Shown one piece after another: positions 1 to 12,145 of a DNA stretch of 64,000 nt (position 1 is the first letter of the stretch; the number at the start of each line of letters is the position of its first letter). Position numbers and translations under genes: made by a program. Source of the stretch: Notamacropus eugenii (lineage: Eukaryota > Chordata > Mammalia > Diprotodontia > Macropodidae); assembly GCF_028372415.1 (NCBI RefSeq), contig NC_092873.1:350983890-351047889 (forward strand). The letters run 5' to 3'. The notes beneath the pieces were generated by a model. That model was not told where the DNA came from and searched no databases. It saw only the letters and a list, made by a program, of their open reading frames with translations.

Positions 1-340
1 GGGCCGGGGGGCCGGGGCCGGGGCCGGAGTCGGGGTCTGAGGAGAGCCGTTGGGGGAAAGGCTCGTGACGGGAGAGGGGGAGGGGAAACTTGAGGAGAGG
101 GGGAGAGGACTCGCGTGATGGGGGGAGGGCTCGGTGACCACGGGGGTGACATTGGGGGCTGGGAGGAGGAGGGGGTATTGGAGGATAGCGGTGAAGGAGG
201 GGTTGGAGAAGGGGTGAGTGATGGGGAGAGTTCTGGTTGCTTGGACGGGGATTTGATGCCTGCATGGGGGAGGGACGTGTAATTAAAGCACCCTGGACCG
301 GGGTGGGGGGTGGGGTGGGGGGAGGAGGGGTTCTCCAAAC
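1..340. promoter_or_regulatory. G-rich, CpG-containing edge, probably 3' shore of the FAM117A promoter island
   Basis: The first 60 bases are almost pure G and C (GGGGCC/GGGCCGG repeats), and G-rich sequence with scattered CpG continues to about 340. After that composition falls to ordinary intronic levels. FAM117A exon 2 lies downstream on the + strand and its exon 1 is not found in the window, so the simplest reading is that the promoter and exon 1 end just before base 1. I looked for an exon 1 donor leaving phase 1, which exon 2 requires, and saw no convincing GTRAGT here. Confidence 0.5.
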
Positions 341-618
341 TCCAGTTTGGCCCAGCCTGTTCCTTCACTACAGTTCCCCTGCCTACCACTTCGTCTGAGC
401 TTCCCTTTGTGCCACTTCCTCCCCATTCCTGACGCTGGGCAGCCCTGAGTTAATTCCATCCAAATGTCTGGATTAGGTTAATTTAGCTGCTTTCACCTCC
501 CTCCCCAAGTTTTTACTTGTGATTCATTCCCTTCTTTCCCTCCCAGGTGGAGTGTGGCTTAGAAGTTTTTAATTCCAGGATGATCTCTCTGCCTAGTGTG
601 GCTGCCTCATTTTCACAT

Positions 619-620
<2 letters not shown>

Positions 621-681
<61 letters not shown>

Positions 682-715
682 GTGTGTGTGTGTGTGTGTG
701 TATATATGTGCGCGC
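621..715. repeat. Compound microsatellite (AG)n-(GT)n-(CG)n
   Basis: An AG tract with one AA interruption runs from about 621 to 678. It passes directly into a TG tract (about 679-702), then TATATATG and a CGCGCGCG stretch. The GT plus CG part is alternating purine-pyrimidine, the kind of sequence that can adopt Z-DNA, while the AG part is a homopurine mirror-repeat tract. Confidence 0.9.
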
Positions 716-1353
716 GCGTTAATGGAACCTAGGCATGGTTGTCTCCTCTCACCCTGTTAGTATGGAGGATGCGGATTTTGTTATTGATACATGGTGGCAA
801 ATATTTGCCCACTCAGTTTTCCTCTTGAGCACAGCACCCAGAATGGTATCTCATGAATAGCATGAGCTGAGGACCAGAGGATGGGAGGGGTGGAAGCATT
901 ATAGAATGCAAGATAGTAACAAGTCAACTTTTCTTTCCTACCCAAAGCTGTTACTAGCCCCACAAATGCAGTCTGCTAGGAAGGATGAAAAAAATGCACT
1001 TTCACAAGGTGATTGGCTTCAAGTTGAAAGTGATTTGCCTTGCTTTTGATTCATACCAGATGTGAGTGGAGATCCTCATCGACTGAACATCATTGAACAC
1101 TTATGGCACATCAGGAGTTGTACTGTTCCTATCCTCAAAGCATTAACAATTTTGTCTAGATTTTTAAATGCTACACCTCTGACACTTCATACTCTAACCC
1201 TGTGCAGTGTAGTTACTAGCCAGATTCTCTGTTGGAATTAAGAGGTTTCCTGAAGTAGAACTACTCTGTTCCTAAAAATACTTTATTTTAGATTATGTTC
1301 AGCAGTGACCATCAAATCTTAGAATGGAGAAGAAACTTATCACATCTGCTAGC

Positions 1354-1364
1354 AAGATGGCGAC
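1354..1364 (+). promoter_or_regulatory. YY1-like motif AAGATGGCGAC
   Basis: AAGATGGCGAC matches the established YY1 consensus (AANATGGCGNC). It lies in intronic sequence about 1.35 kb from the G-rich window edge. This is a motif match only; occupancy is unknown. Confidence 0.35.
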
Positions 1365-4300
1365 CCAGTTGTAAAAATATGTCCAGAATCCAGTGGGGAA
1401 GAGAAAGGCAATGCCCAAACTAACTTATGCTTATTATTATTTGTAAAACAAACCACAGAGCTTGAAACCTGTTAGTTATGTTTTGACTCCTCCAAACTCA
1501 GAGCCCAAGAAAATTAGTGGAATAGCAGGTATTAGAACCTTAGTCACTTTAACTGGAAATCAATAAACATATGACCCATGTGGTAGTTGGAAACCTACTG
1601 GCAGACATATTTTAAGAACAAGTGTTCATGCAACTTCCTCTGGCATATCCTTTGGAGTAACTGTTCAGTAACTTTTCAGCCAGTAACTGAACCTAAATGG
1701 AAGGGAGATAGTGGATAATATGGGATGGGATGAGGGAGTGGACTTCTCTGCCTGGGTTCTTTGCTTAGTCTGCATCAGTTAAAGTTCCTGTTGCCCTGTG
1801 ATCCTAGAGAGAAAACAGAATAGAGAGCTTTCATAACATGACAGATGATTTGGAACAAGTTGTATAGCTAGCACTTTTGTAAATTTTCCTAAGTGACAGG
1901 AATGATCACCCCTTCTCTTGATCAGGGAGGTTTATTGGATTTTTTATTTTTAAAAAATGAAGTCAGAATTGGAAAAGACTTCCAAAAATGGCAGGCAGGA
2001 TTTTCTCTAAAGAGTTTGCCTAGTGGCTGTTGTTATAACCTGCCCATTAATCTTGGGAAAGGGAAAAGGGAGGAGGAAACAACAGCAAAGTCCAGGGCCT
2101 CTGAAACTTAGTAGCCAAGCATTCTGAGCATGTGCCTGCTCTGCCTTGGGATGAGAGAAGACAATTTTCCCTTCCCACTGTAGTTCCTAAACATTGGCAA
2201 TTCCAGTGTTTCTCCCTTCAGTGTCTGCTCAAACTACCACTTTCACATTGAGAAGCAGCAAAGATGGCTTAATGAAGGACTGTAGGATTTGTGTTAAGGA
2301 AGGAAACCCCCTTCATTTGGAAACTGCCTTCCCCATGCCCTCCCCCCAGCCAAGTTGAGAGCTCTGTTGGCTGGAGCCCCATTGCCTTTTCAGGCTTCAA
2401 AGAACAAACTCAGGTTGGTAGGAAACCAGTACTGCAGGTTTCAGAATTTCAGGGCCTCCCCTTGCACTCTCTTACTCTCTGTCTTTTAAAATGAGCATTT
2501 TTAAACAGGGTTTTGAAACCCATCTGTCTAAAAATCAGGTGAGCCTGAGACTGGGTTTCAAGAAAAATTAAGTGTCCTTAGTGTTAGTATTTCAGTTTCC
2601 CATCTCCAAGTGATGTAACGTTAACTCCAGGCTGGGCAGTTATCTTTCTGCCCCACACCCTGTCCTGTTCTTGACTAGATCAGAGCTTGTAAAAAGATTA
2701 TTAATGTAAAGAGGGGGATTTACCTCTGGCTGCTGCCATTCATCTACATGGGATGTCTTCTTTCAGTCATGTTGAAAGTTTAGAAAAAAATCAGTTAGCC
2801 TTAGTGCCTTATTTTATTTTAGAAACCCAGTGTCTGGTATGAAGAAAGCCAAACTAGGCAGCCTAGAGAAGAAAATTAAGAGATTCCAGGAAAGGCAAAA
2901 ATGCTACTAGTGGGGAATGTGGACCCAAGATAGAGGATTTAAGGGAGTAGATTTCCATCTATCCTCCCACCCCCTTTTTACATTTCTTCTAGTGCATTTT
3001 ATACCATCTGGAAGCTCTTAACTCTTATGCTTCTCCGGGATCTTTAATGATGGGCAAAGATCAGGAAGTGAATTGACCTAGATTCTAGTCCTGATTCATT
3101 CTGGGTAAAACCACTAGTTAATGCCTCAGTTTCCATATAGAAGAAATCAGTATAATGCTTAATTCAGCTTTGTAAATAATTTTCCTCAAATCTACCATCC
3201 TGTGAATAATAACTGGTCTCCAGAGTAGCCAGTACTTTCTGTTTACTTCCTCTGCCCACCAAAATTTACTTAGAAGATAACTGACCATTATTCCGGTATA
3301 AAAGACTAGTGATTAATATATTTAATAAACTACCAAACTTTACTGTAGAGGTTAGTGAAAGAGAACTATATGTAATCACTCGGCCAAGTTTTAGGGGAAT
3401 TGGGGACATCTGTTTTCAGTTAGCTCTCCCATCTGCTTGGGGATGATCCACAATAAAAGTCCAGTCCCAATCTGACTCCCCACTCCTTCCTAGCATTTAG
3501 GGGTTACCTTTTTTATCCCCGTAGGTGTCAGTTGTAGTGTGTGTTTGTATATCTTGTCTATCAGGCACTGAAACAACATTAATAAATTGGTCTCCTCATT
3601 CTATCTTTTCTTTTCCTTCTTTCCTCTTTTTCTAACCCTCCCTCCTCCATCCTACAATAAAGTGCATTTCAAAGAAATTGTTTTTTGGCTAGTCTGCTGT
3701 CCTGGATACCAATATTAGCATTTGTTTCTATGTGTACAAAATTGAGTTGACTATATTCATAGCTTCCCTAACGGCCTATCTCCTTTATAGGGAGAATTAA
3801 TTGTGTATGAAGTTGGTTGGACTTCCTGGGTTGACCATCAGAATATGAGGTAGCGTGGTTATTATCAGTAGCAATAATAATTATTTTGCCACCCTTTGTG
3901 TATTGTCTTCAAAACGCCCATCCTAAGGGTTGGAGAACTCTGTACAGGAGGGTGTCTGCTTATTGAAATGCATTAATCATGGGTATGAAGAAAAGAAACC
4001 ACTACTGTAAAAGCCTTCTGGGTACTGGTACTGGAACCTGTTCATGGAATAGCTCGTTCGGAGTAGAAAATGATTTTTCTATTCTAGGGAACTGCCCTGT
4101 TGTAATTTTGGCTTGGAGGTACATTTAAAATCCCCCTTCAGAACAGCTACAATTGTCACTTCCAAAGCCTAGAATTGAGGCAGCTTCTGTAGTAGGGGGA
4201 GCATTTCAAAACCAAGCATTCCCAGCCAGTTTCTGTTCATCTGTTGCTCCAAATGGTTTTAGTAACACAAAGCACTCTGTAGACTGAAATGATACTACTA

Positions 4301-4504
4301 AAGTGTTCAGCTCTTTAAATATTATCACCAGTGAAAACACCTTTGGAATTTGGGACTGTGTTGCATAATCACTTTGTCCTCTCCTGTCAGGGGTGTATGT
4401 GTGTCTGTGTGTTTTTATGTGTGTGGCTTGTATAGTTGCTCCATATTTGGATAGCAGAAAGAATGCAGGCTGTGAAATTCTTAAATAGTAATTCAAGACA
4501 ACAA

Positions 4505-4860
4505 TCATTAAACATCTAGTATATTCAAGGCTCTTTGTTAGCTAGGTACCAGGGATACAAAAACCAAATAAAGAACAGCCCTGTGTCTAGTATGTACTTA
4601 TAGAAGTATATACATGATGATTTGAGGAGGGTGAGAGAAGTTACTAACAACTAGAGGATCACATCAGGAAAGACTTCTTGTCGGGGTGGGACACAAACCA
4701 AGTCCTGAAAGAAGCTAGAGAGTCCGAGAGGCAAAGGTGAGGAGGAAATGCATGCCAGGCCTTACAGACAGCCTGCCAGGAGATTTTGGGTAATAGGATC
4801 TTTGAGGATCGTGGTGATAGAAAGTAGGGAAAAGGAATGAGTTACAAAGGAAAGAGTTAC
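4505..4860 (+). repeat. Abundant mammal-wide repeat (GA-rich type)
   Basis: TTCAAGGCTCTTTGTTAGCT and AGGTACCAGGGATACAAAAA open the copy. TCAGGAAAGACTTCTTGTCG, AGTCCTGAAAGAAGCTAGAG and GAGGAAATGCATGCCAGGCC follow. The order matches the 51120-51430 copy. Confidence 0.55.
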
Positions 4861-6564
4861 AAAACTCCCATAGCTTAAATGGCAACTAGTATCTTCCCAA
4901 GATGTGTCCAAAGCATCACTGGTTTGGATTGTTCTAGTGCATAGGGGTGTTGCTTTTTTGTCTCAGCCCTTGATCCATTGGCATCACTGAAAATAGAGTG
5001 TTTTCTTTGAGAATCTCAATATTCCTCCAAGAATACAACACAGCAAGAGGATACAGCACATTTTTTGCTTGGATGGGACAGGACCAGCTCTTGATTTTTT
5101 TAACCTCCGTTATGAGTCAAGTCTTACTTTCAGGTTTTTGTTTGCATTTTCACCTCCTATATATAATTCTGTACTTTGGCTTCGTTTTGTAAAACAGTAA
5201 AGAACTAGAATTTTCCATTCCCCTTCCATCCCCTACTGTAATAGATGTGAGGCAAGCAGGTAATAGAGAGAACTTTGCTTAGGATAGATTACATAGGTTT
5301 CTGAAAGATGACATTCTTTCTCTAGTCTGATGGAAGACAGATGTTAGAGCCAAGGACAGCGTTTAAAAAGTTGAACTGCTTTCAACCTTCTAATTTGAAT
5401 CCTCAGTCTGACTTAGTATTTCCTAGAATACTAACTACACCCTGTTCATAAGTAAGATGGAAAACATTCCGAAGTCAAATCAAAAACTTTTTGTGTTATC
5501 CACAATTTATGGATTATCTATGCCTTTATTCCTCCCTTCCCATGGAAGAACCAAGAATTGCTATTGTCATATGAAACAGAAGATGACTCGTGGCACAAGC
5601 CCTTTTTACATATATAATTTGTTGCTTTTTAACCCTCCTAGTACCTTCTCTTTCCACATTTGTATCCTTTCCTTTTTGGATTACTATTGAATAGATAGCT
5701 TTACAGTCATTAAAATTTTTATCCCCCGACCTACATTAAGCCTCAGTTTACTTTCTGTATGTGTGAACACCACCACAAATTAATGGTGATTTTAATTTAA
5801 AGGAACATTATCAGAGTATTTCATAATATGAAAACTTGATTCAATCCCCTAGGGACTCTAGAACTGAAATCTGGGCCTTGTAGAGACGCTTTCCCCATCC
5901 TTAGGCAAGCATACAGGTTTGATGGTTTGCTCATAAGCACCAGAGAGCTGACAGGTATGGGGGAGGTGGTGGGATGAGGATGGGGGTTGAGATTGGTGTG
6001 GGAAGGAAATGGAACTCCTTCAGTTGAGGCTGCTTGTGGATTAGCTGTTCATGCTTTCAGTTGCCTGATAAAAGGGATGGGGGAGACCTAGAAAGACTTC
6101 AGAGAGCTTTTGTTGATCACTAGTAGGAGAACCAGCAAGCTTTTCCTAAGGAGAATGGGAATTTTCTTCTGTTGGCTGCCTAGAAGTCATCTTCTATTTT
6201 TAGATATGGCTTATTAGCTGATGGACAGCATTTGGCAGGGTAGCTGTGATGGTTTGAGATGCTTCTTTGCTGCCACTCATCTCTCCATCATGCTTCTACC
6301 ACATATCAGTTTTAGGGAAAACTTGCTTATTAGGGGGAGGCTTTGGGTTTTAATAGCCCCAGCCTGTTTGGCCTGCCAGCAGTGCCAGCTGAATCATCTG
6401 GTGCCTGAATATAAATGAAGAGATGGCAGGTAGGTATTGTAGCATCTCTTAGTTATACAGCGAAGATAAAATTAGGGAGACAGATCGTAGGCTTTTAAAA
6501 GAATAAGTCAACATCTAATGCACAAATAAAGTACATATTGAGCATGTGAATACTAAAGGGACAC

Positions 6565-6790
6565 AATAAAAATAATAATAGCTAATATTCATGGAATACC
6601 TTAAGGTTTGGAAAGATAAGCTTTACATTTCTCATTTGATTCTATGAGATAGGTGTCATTTTTAGCACCATTTTACAGATGAAGAAACTGAGGCTGAGAG
6701 GTTAAGTGCCTTTCATTGGGTCAAAGAACTTGGAAGTGCCTGAGGCAGGATTCTGTCTTTAGTTTTCCCAATTCTTAATCCAGTCCTTGC
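6565..6790 (-). repeat. MIR/CORE-type SINE, reverse orientation
   Basis: AATAATAGCTAATATTCATGG leads into TTAAGGTTTGGAAAG, then CATTTTACAGATGAAGAAAC and TGAGGCTGAGAGGTTAAGT. This is the reverse complement of the conserved CORE-SINE segment of the therian MIR/THER1 class. Confidence 0.85.
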
Positions 6791-7430
6791 TCCTCCACTA
6801 TACCTGCCTGGTCACCTTAGTTCTCAAGTGGGATCAGGTACAGAGGAGATGAATTAAGCAGGGTTTTGTTTGTTGAGGAGTCAGTCCCCCTTAGCTAAGG
6901 TTGAAATGGTTTTCTCTACCAACACCCTCCCCTAGACCAATTGTGATTGCCCTGGCCTTATCTGACTAGCTGTTGTCCCTGCTTCCCTTCAACGTTAGCC
7001 CTCCTTTCTTGCCTGCCCTGCTTTCAGATTGCATGCTGGGGACAGCAGGTAGCCTGCCCTTTTCTGAAGGAGCCCAGCACGCCTCTGAATCCAAGAACAG
7101 AGGAGCTTACTTTACCCCACAGTTTAAGTTGATTTTTTGTATTTTTGTAGAGGACAAGCTGGGGCAGTGTGCTTATCACTGTTCAGTGGATACTGGCTTA
7201 AGTTGAATGGGAGGAGAAGAGGGGAAGAAGAGCACAGTGCCGCTCCCCCAAGTCACCCTGGGTGCTGATCCCTTTGTTTGTCCAATCACACTCAAACTTC
7301 CTAGGCCTTCCTCCCACAACTTTCTCTACCTCCCTAAGTGCTAGTTTTACTTTTATCACCTAGATTACTGGCATGTTATTTTATTCATTCTGTTCTGGAC
7401 TTGAAACCTAATTAGTTCCAAGACATGGCA

Positions 7431-7482
7431 TTTCCATGGATTTCCTACATATTTGAAGTTCATGGAGGTCAATCCATGGAAA
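7431..7482. repeat. Perfect 12-bp inverted repeat with 28-nt spacer
   Basis: TTTCCATGGATT at 7431-7442 is repeated as its reverse complement AATCCATGGAAA at 7471-7482. Each arm contains the self-palindrome CCATGG. No known element explains it. Confidence 0.8.
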
Positions 7483-7809
7483 CCACAAATGTTTGGGATT
7501 TAGTTGCTTGTGTAAAACAGCAACAAATGAGAGGCTAGTTTTCTTCTAGCTACTGTTAGGTTTGTACTGAATTCTTACTGGAAGCTGTGTGGTTGAGGGA
7601 AGAAAAGGAGGTAGAATTAAACTGGTGACCTTCCTAAAATAACCCCTAATCAAGAATCAGAAGTCAGCTTAATTGTCCAGGTTATCATGGTTGTGATCAG
7701 GGTGGGATACCCTCCGCAAAGCCCACCAGGCATAGTCTGGTGATACCAGTTCACTGAGTGGAGTATCCAGGGGCCCAGGCTATTGCTGTCATCCATTGTC
7801 ATCCTAACT

Positions 7810-7840
7810 CTTCTCTGTGTCTCTCTCTCTCTCTCTCTCA
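7810..7840. repeat. (TC)n microsatellite
   Basis: A CTCTGTG lead is followed by an almost pure TC tract of about 22 bases. It produces the long low-complexity reading frames seen on both strands here; none looks coding. Confidence 0.85.
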
Positions 7841-8266
7841 TACTGATAAATATAAAAAGCAGAGATCTTTCCCTGCCTCTGATGTGCCTCATTGCCCCCC
7901 TGGTCTTGCCCTGTCTTCAGTTGTCTCAACCAGAAGTAAAGGCAGAAGGCAGGCATGACTGAAGTGGTTTTTATAAGCCTGCCAGGCTGGGTGTAACATT
8001 TGACAAGAATGAAAATATGATTGGAAGAGAAGCCACTTCTCTCACCCACCTCCTCCCTTCCCACCCCTACCACACACTCCCTTTCTCTTAAGAGCTTTCT
8101 TCTCTTTGTGCATATTTGATCGCCTACACAATATTGATAGAACCACCACTGATAACACATGTGTCCTCCCCTACAGCTTCATGCTGCTTGAAATACTGCT
8201 AATAACTTCCATTTAAGCTTAGATCTGAGCTAAAAAGCCAATCCCAATCAGATTTGGCACAGTGTT

Positions 8267-8312
8267 GGGGGGGGGGGGGGGCGAGTTTAGCATTTGGGGA
8301 GTGGGGGGGGGG
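8267..8312 (+). repeat. Paired poly-G runs
   Basis: A run of 15 G is followed 21 bases later by a run of 10 G, with GGGG between them. The arrangement satisfies the usual G-quadruplex pattern of four or more G-runs. No gene is nearby. Confidence 0.75.
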
Positions 8313-8544
8313 TGAAGCAGACTGAGTGATCTCAAAATAGCACATGGTCTGGGTTTAGAGATTGGTGTGTTATGTGTCCGGGATGTAGAGGGTAGCACCT
8401 GGAACCTTTCTCATTACAACCATAATTTTGTAGTTCAGTGTTCCTGAAGCAGCTGCTTCTACAGAAAAACTCCATAAACCAAGCCTCTAGAAGACCTGCA
8501 AACTTAGCTTTGTTACAACAAAGTTGAAAATATGACCACTTTGG

Positions 8545-8765
8545 GGTTAGGTCTTACATTTCTGTAGTGCTTTATAGTTCTAAAGCATTTTGACATGCAC
8601 AATCTCTTGATTCTCACAATTCTAAGAAGTAGGGTAGGTATTGGTTTCCTTATCTATAATATGGTACTTAGGAGGTCTAAAAAGATTATGTTAAAAGTCA
8701 CTGTTATTAATCAGTGGTACAGCCAATACTAGGACTTAGCTCTTGATGCTACTCTAGTAGTCCAG
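8545..8765 (-). repeat. Diverged MIR/THER1-like SINE, reverse orientation
   Basis: TTCTGTAGTGCTTTATAGTT, a decayed ACAATCTCTTGATTCTCACAA and a tail of AGTGGTACAGCCAATACTAGG follow the order of reverse-orientation MIR/THER1 copies. More decayed than the other copies in the window. Confidence 0.6.
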
Positions 8766-9989
8766 TGGTCGAAGCTGACATTCCTCTGGCACTTGCAAGT
8801 CGAGTGTTCCCAGTCATCTTGTGTGGTCAGCAAATAGAAATGCTTTTGAGTAACTGAAGCAAAACAGACTTAATCAGGGAAAGTCACTTGTATATCTCTA
8901 TCTATATATATCTTATCACCCTGACTAAATTGTAAGCCTTTTGAGGACAAATGCATCAAGTCTTTAAAGCTTGTAAAAGCTTTAAAGCCTAGTATAAGTG
9001 ACTTTGAGACCAATGCCAAGGATCTCCAAATATAAGTAACTGAGAGTTGACTGTGTTTAGTGAGTATGAGTGACATGAGGAGACCATGTGAGAGCTGCTT
9101 GAGCTCTTTCCTGTGTTTTATTTAGACACGCATTTCCTATCGTAGAGCAATTCGCTAACCACCCTTGATGGAGAGGGGAGCAAGGAGAATTATATATGTT
9201 ATATATATGCTGTTATATATCTGTCTTGAGATTTGTTAAAGGGAGAAGGGGTCTAAAATGTAGAAAGTCAGAAGTGTTTGCTGAATGTCCATGGGAGATA
9301 CTGAGAACCCTGAGGAAAAACATCAAAACAAAACTATTAAATAGGAATAGCTCTTTAACTTTTCAGATATAGAGGATAGTGATAGAGAACAGCATGTTTG
9401 CCATATGACCTAGACTCCATTCCTGCAAGACTCTTGATATCTTCTTCTTGCCTCAACAGGGCCCAGTACTGCTTCCTCCACCCCCAACTTCCCCTCCATA
9501 TATCCTTGTGGTAAACTGGGCAGACAGACATTATCTACTCTAACACTACATTTTCTCTCCCCTACTCGTAGACAACACTCCGTTGGCTAGTTTTAGGTTA
9601 CAGCGATAGGGTTGGGGTTATTGACTACAAATGACTAGAGATCATTCAGGCATTTGCCTAGGAGGAAGTGTGGGAGGCAGTGACTTGAGCCCCTAGAAAA
9701 TTTCACCTGCGTATTTGCCTGGTTTATTTTCACAGAGGTTATCTGGTCTTTCCATGATAGGTGCTATTGTGTAGACAGCTCATAGTATCAATGTAGGATG
9801 AATACAGAATAATTCTTCAATCATATTTATGTAGCTATTTTTTTCACACCTGTTTAAATCACACAGCTATTAAACACCTATATGTACAAAGGTATTATGT
9901 TGGATGCTGTGGAAGATAAAAAGATGAAAAGTGAAATTATGTTATATTTAATGGTGACAAAGAAAGCTCTATATAATAAAACCATTTCT

Positions 9990-10340
9990 GTGGCTCATGA
10001 AAACAGTGGTTTGTTTTTGTTACTTATTTTAGTTCCTCAAGGATCTGTGATTTTAAAGTTATTTTTTTGGGGTATCTTTTGGTTTTTCATCACCCTCATT
10101 TTCCGAATGTCCCTTCCCCTTTGCCCACCCAGAGAACCATACCTTACAATCAAAGATAAAAAATTTAAAAGGCAGATAAATAAAACTAAGTATTGCAACA
10201 ACTAAGACGACTGTATATACAGTATTCCTTAAGCATACTCCTCCACCTCTTCAAAGAATGGAAAGAAGTACATGTTTTTTATGTGGTGTTTTCTCTTCTA
10301 TTTCTATGGATCATATAACCCTTTATGTATTAGTAAATTC
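9990..10340. repeat. Marsupial LINE-type interspersed fragment
   Basis: TTTTGGGGTATCTTTTGG, the CTTTGCCCACCCAGAGAACC segment and the A-rich block that follows resemble the segment at 19805-20000, suggesting two copies of one dispersed LINE end. Family name is not certain. Confidence 0.4.
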
Positions 10341-11009
10341 TCCGCATAAGTTACTATGGACAAAAAAAATTATCTGGTAGCTAACTCTCTGTTAATGAAC
10401 CTGTCCAAACTTAGGCTTGTCCTAGGATAATGGACGTGCAGCTTCTCACGAGGCCTGCACTAAAGAAAGATCCTTTGGTAAAACTGACAAGATCTACAGT
10501 GAAGTATCAGAGATCTTTTTTTTAATTCCAAAAAGTGAGCAAGTTCATATAACAAATACTTTCTCTAATCTCTATAGATGAGCTTTTTTTTTTCTAACCT
10601 TTTGGTATTCCTTTTTAACCTGATGGTATTCTTGGTGTGTTAATGTTGATAGGGAGAAGAAAACTTTACACTGACCATCAGGTACCTGGCCCATCAGTTT
10701 TGTACCCTTCCTTCACCCGTAAGCATCCCACCCATTGATGTATCCAAAATCCTACCCGAACAGAAGAGTCCACAGATGTACAGGACGGGGAGAAATAAGT
10801 GTGAGATGTGAATGCAGGGCAATTCTTGCTTTTCCATATTATAGAATATGTCTTCGCTTGCTCACTTGCTTTAGGAAGACTGAATTTCCGCTTTGATTCA
10901 TCTTCAAGTCCAATAAACTGGGAAAGTGATTTCTGTAATTATAACCAAATGATATTACAACAAAATAAATTTAAGGGCTCGTGGAGTTCATTTTGATGAG
11001 ATTTTTGTC

Positions 11010-11190
11010 AATATGTATTATCACAATAGCTCTTAAATCTCTCCATTTGACAGATGGGGCAACTGAAAAAAACAACCCAAAAATAAAGACACTATGTCTC
11101 ATCTGAGTTCACATAAGCAAAAGAGGGTGGGGCTAAGACTTGAACCCACATCTCTTGCCTCTCAGGCCAAGCAGGCCACCTTCCACCCTC
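11010..11190 (-). repeat. MIR/THER1-like SINE, reverse orientation
   Basis: The CCATTTGACAGATGGGGCAA core and the GACTTGAACCCACATCTCTT segment mark a reverse-orientation tRNA-headed SINE. Confidence 0.75.
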
Positions 11191-11929
11191 GTCTTTACAA
11201 GGACAGAGTTTGCCTCAATTCCTGGCAGTGCATTTGGTGTATACCATATATTTGAACCTTTTTAGTCTAGCGTTGGAAACAGCTCAGTCATAGGGAGATA
11301 TGCAGCAGTCTGAAGTTCAGGGAATGCTGTCAGGATGTCCAGGTATCTTCTTGGGAAACCAGTTTCCTTGTTGGCTTTCTGTTCCAAGTATCATTCTGTA
11401 CTGTCCTGTTTTCTCTCTTGAGATGCATTGTAGATTTCATAATGTGGAAGATGAGATTTAAATGATCTTTTGTGGCCATTACTCTGTGATTTAAGCTCTG
11501 TGGTTATGCCTTCTAGAAATGCAGTTCACAGCCCATCCATGCTGCCTCATAAACTCTCATCCATGTCTTTCCGTAAGTTCGCAACAGGGGCCTTTGTGTG
11601 GAAACTATGAAATAATACCACTTTGCATTTTATTATGATGAGATCTGAGAAATAGTAATTGCAGGTGTGGTGCTTATAGAAGTCCCTGGGAGATCATTTG
11701 GTCAAGAACATACTGTTAATGAGGCCAAGCATGTAGGTCTGATCCTAGTCTCCCTGAGTGACTCAGGTTTACACAGAGAGAAACTCCATTCTCTAGTAAC
11801 AAACTACCCCCTCAACTGTCTTGCAAATGTATTTCTTTGGACATAAGAAAAACCAGGTAAGGGATTATGGGTAGCACAGCTCTTTTCCCACTGTGACCAA
11901 AAGGACACTGTGGTATCCTAGGAAGATCT

Positions 11930-12145
11930 CTAGATGAGTGGGAAAACCTGAGTTCAGGTTCTGGCACTACCACTTAGTGGGTGTGTGGGCAAGGCACAAC
12001 CTCTCTGAGCCTCAGTTTCCTAATCTGTAAAACAGGGTTAATAATACTTATCTTACCTACTTCAGGGGAGTTGGAAGGATCAAATAAGTTAATTTGCATA
12101 ATGTACTTTGTGACAAGGAAATGCGTTATAAATGTAAGCTAATAT
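11930..12145 (+). repeat. MIR/THER1-like SINE, forward orientation
   Basis: GAGTTCAGGTTCTGGCACTA leads into GGGCAAGGCACAACCTCTCT, GAGCCTCAGTTTCCTAATCT and GTAAAACAGGG. A tail of AAATAAGTTAATTTGCATAA and TTATAAATGTAAGCTAATAT follows. This is a well-preserved full-length copy. Confidence 0.9.

Noticed and set aside
1..120. G/C-rich start of the window as the end of FAM117A exon 1
   Set aside because: No donor with the required phase and no Arg/Gly/Ala reading that joins exon 2 convincingly.
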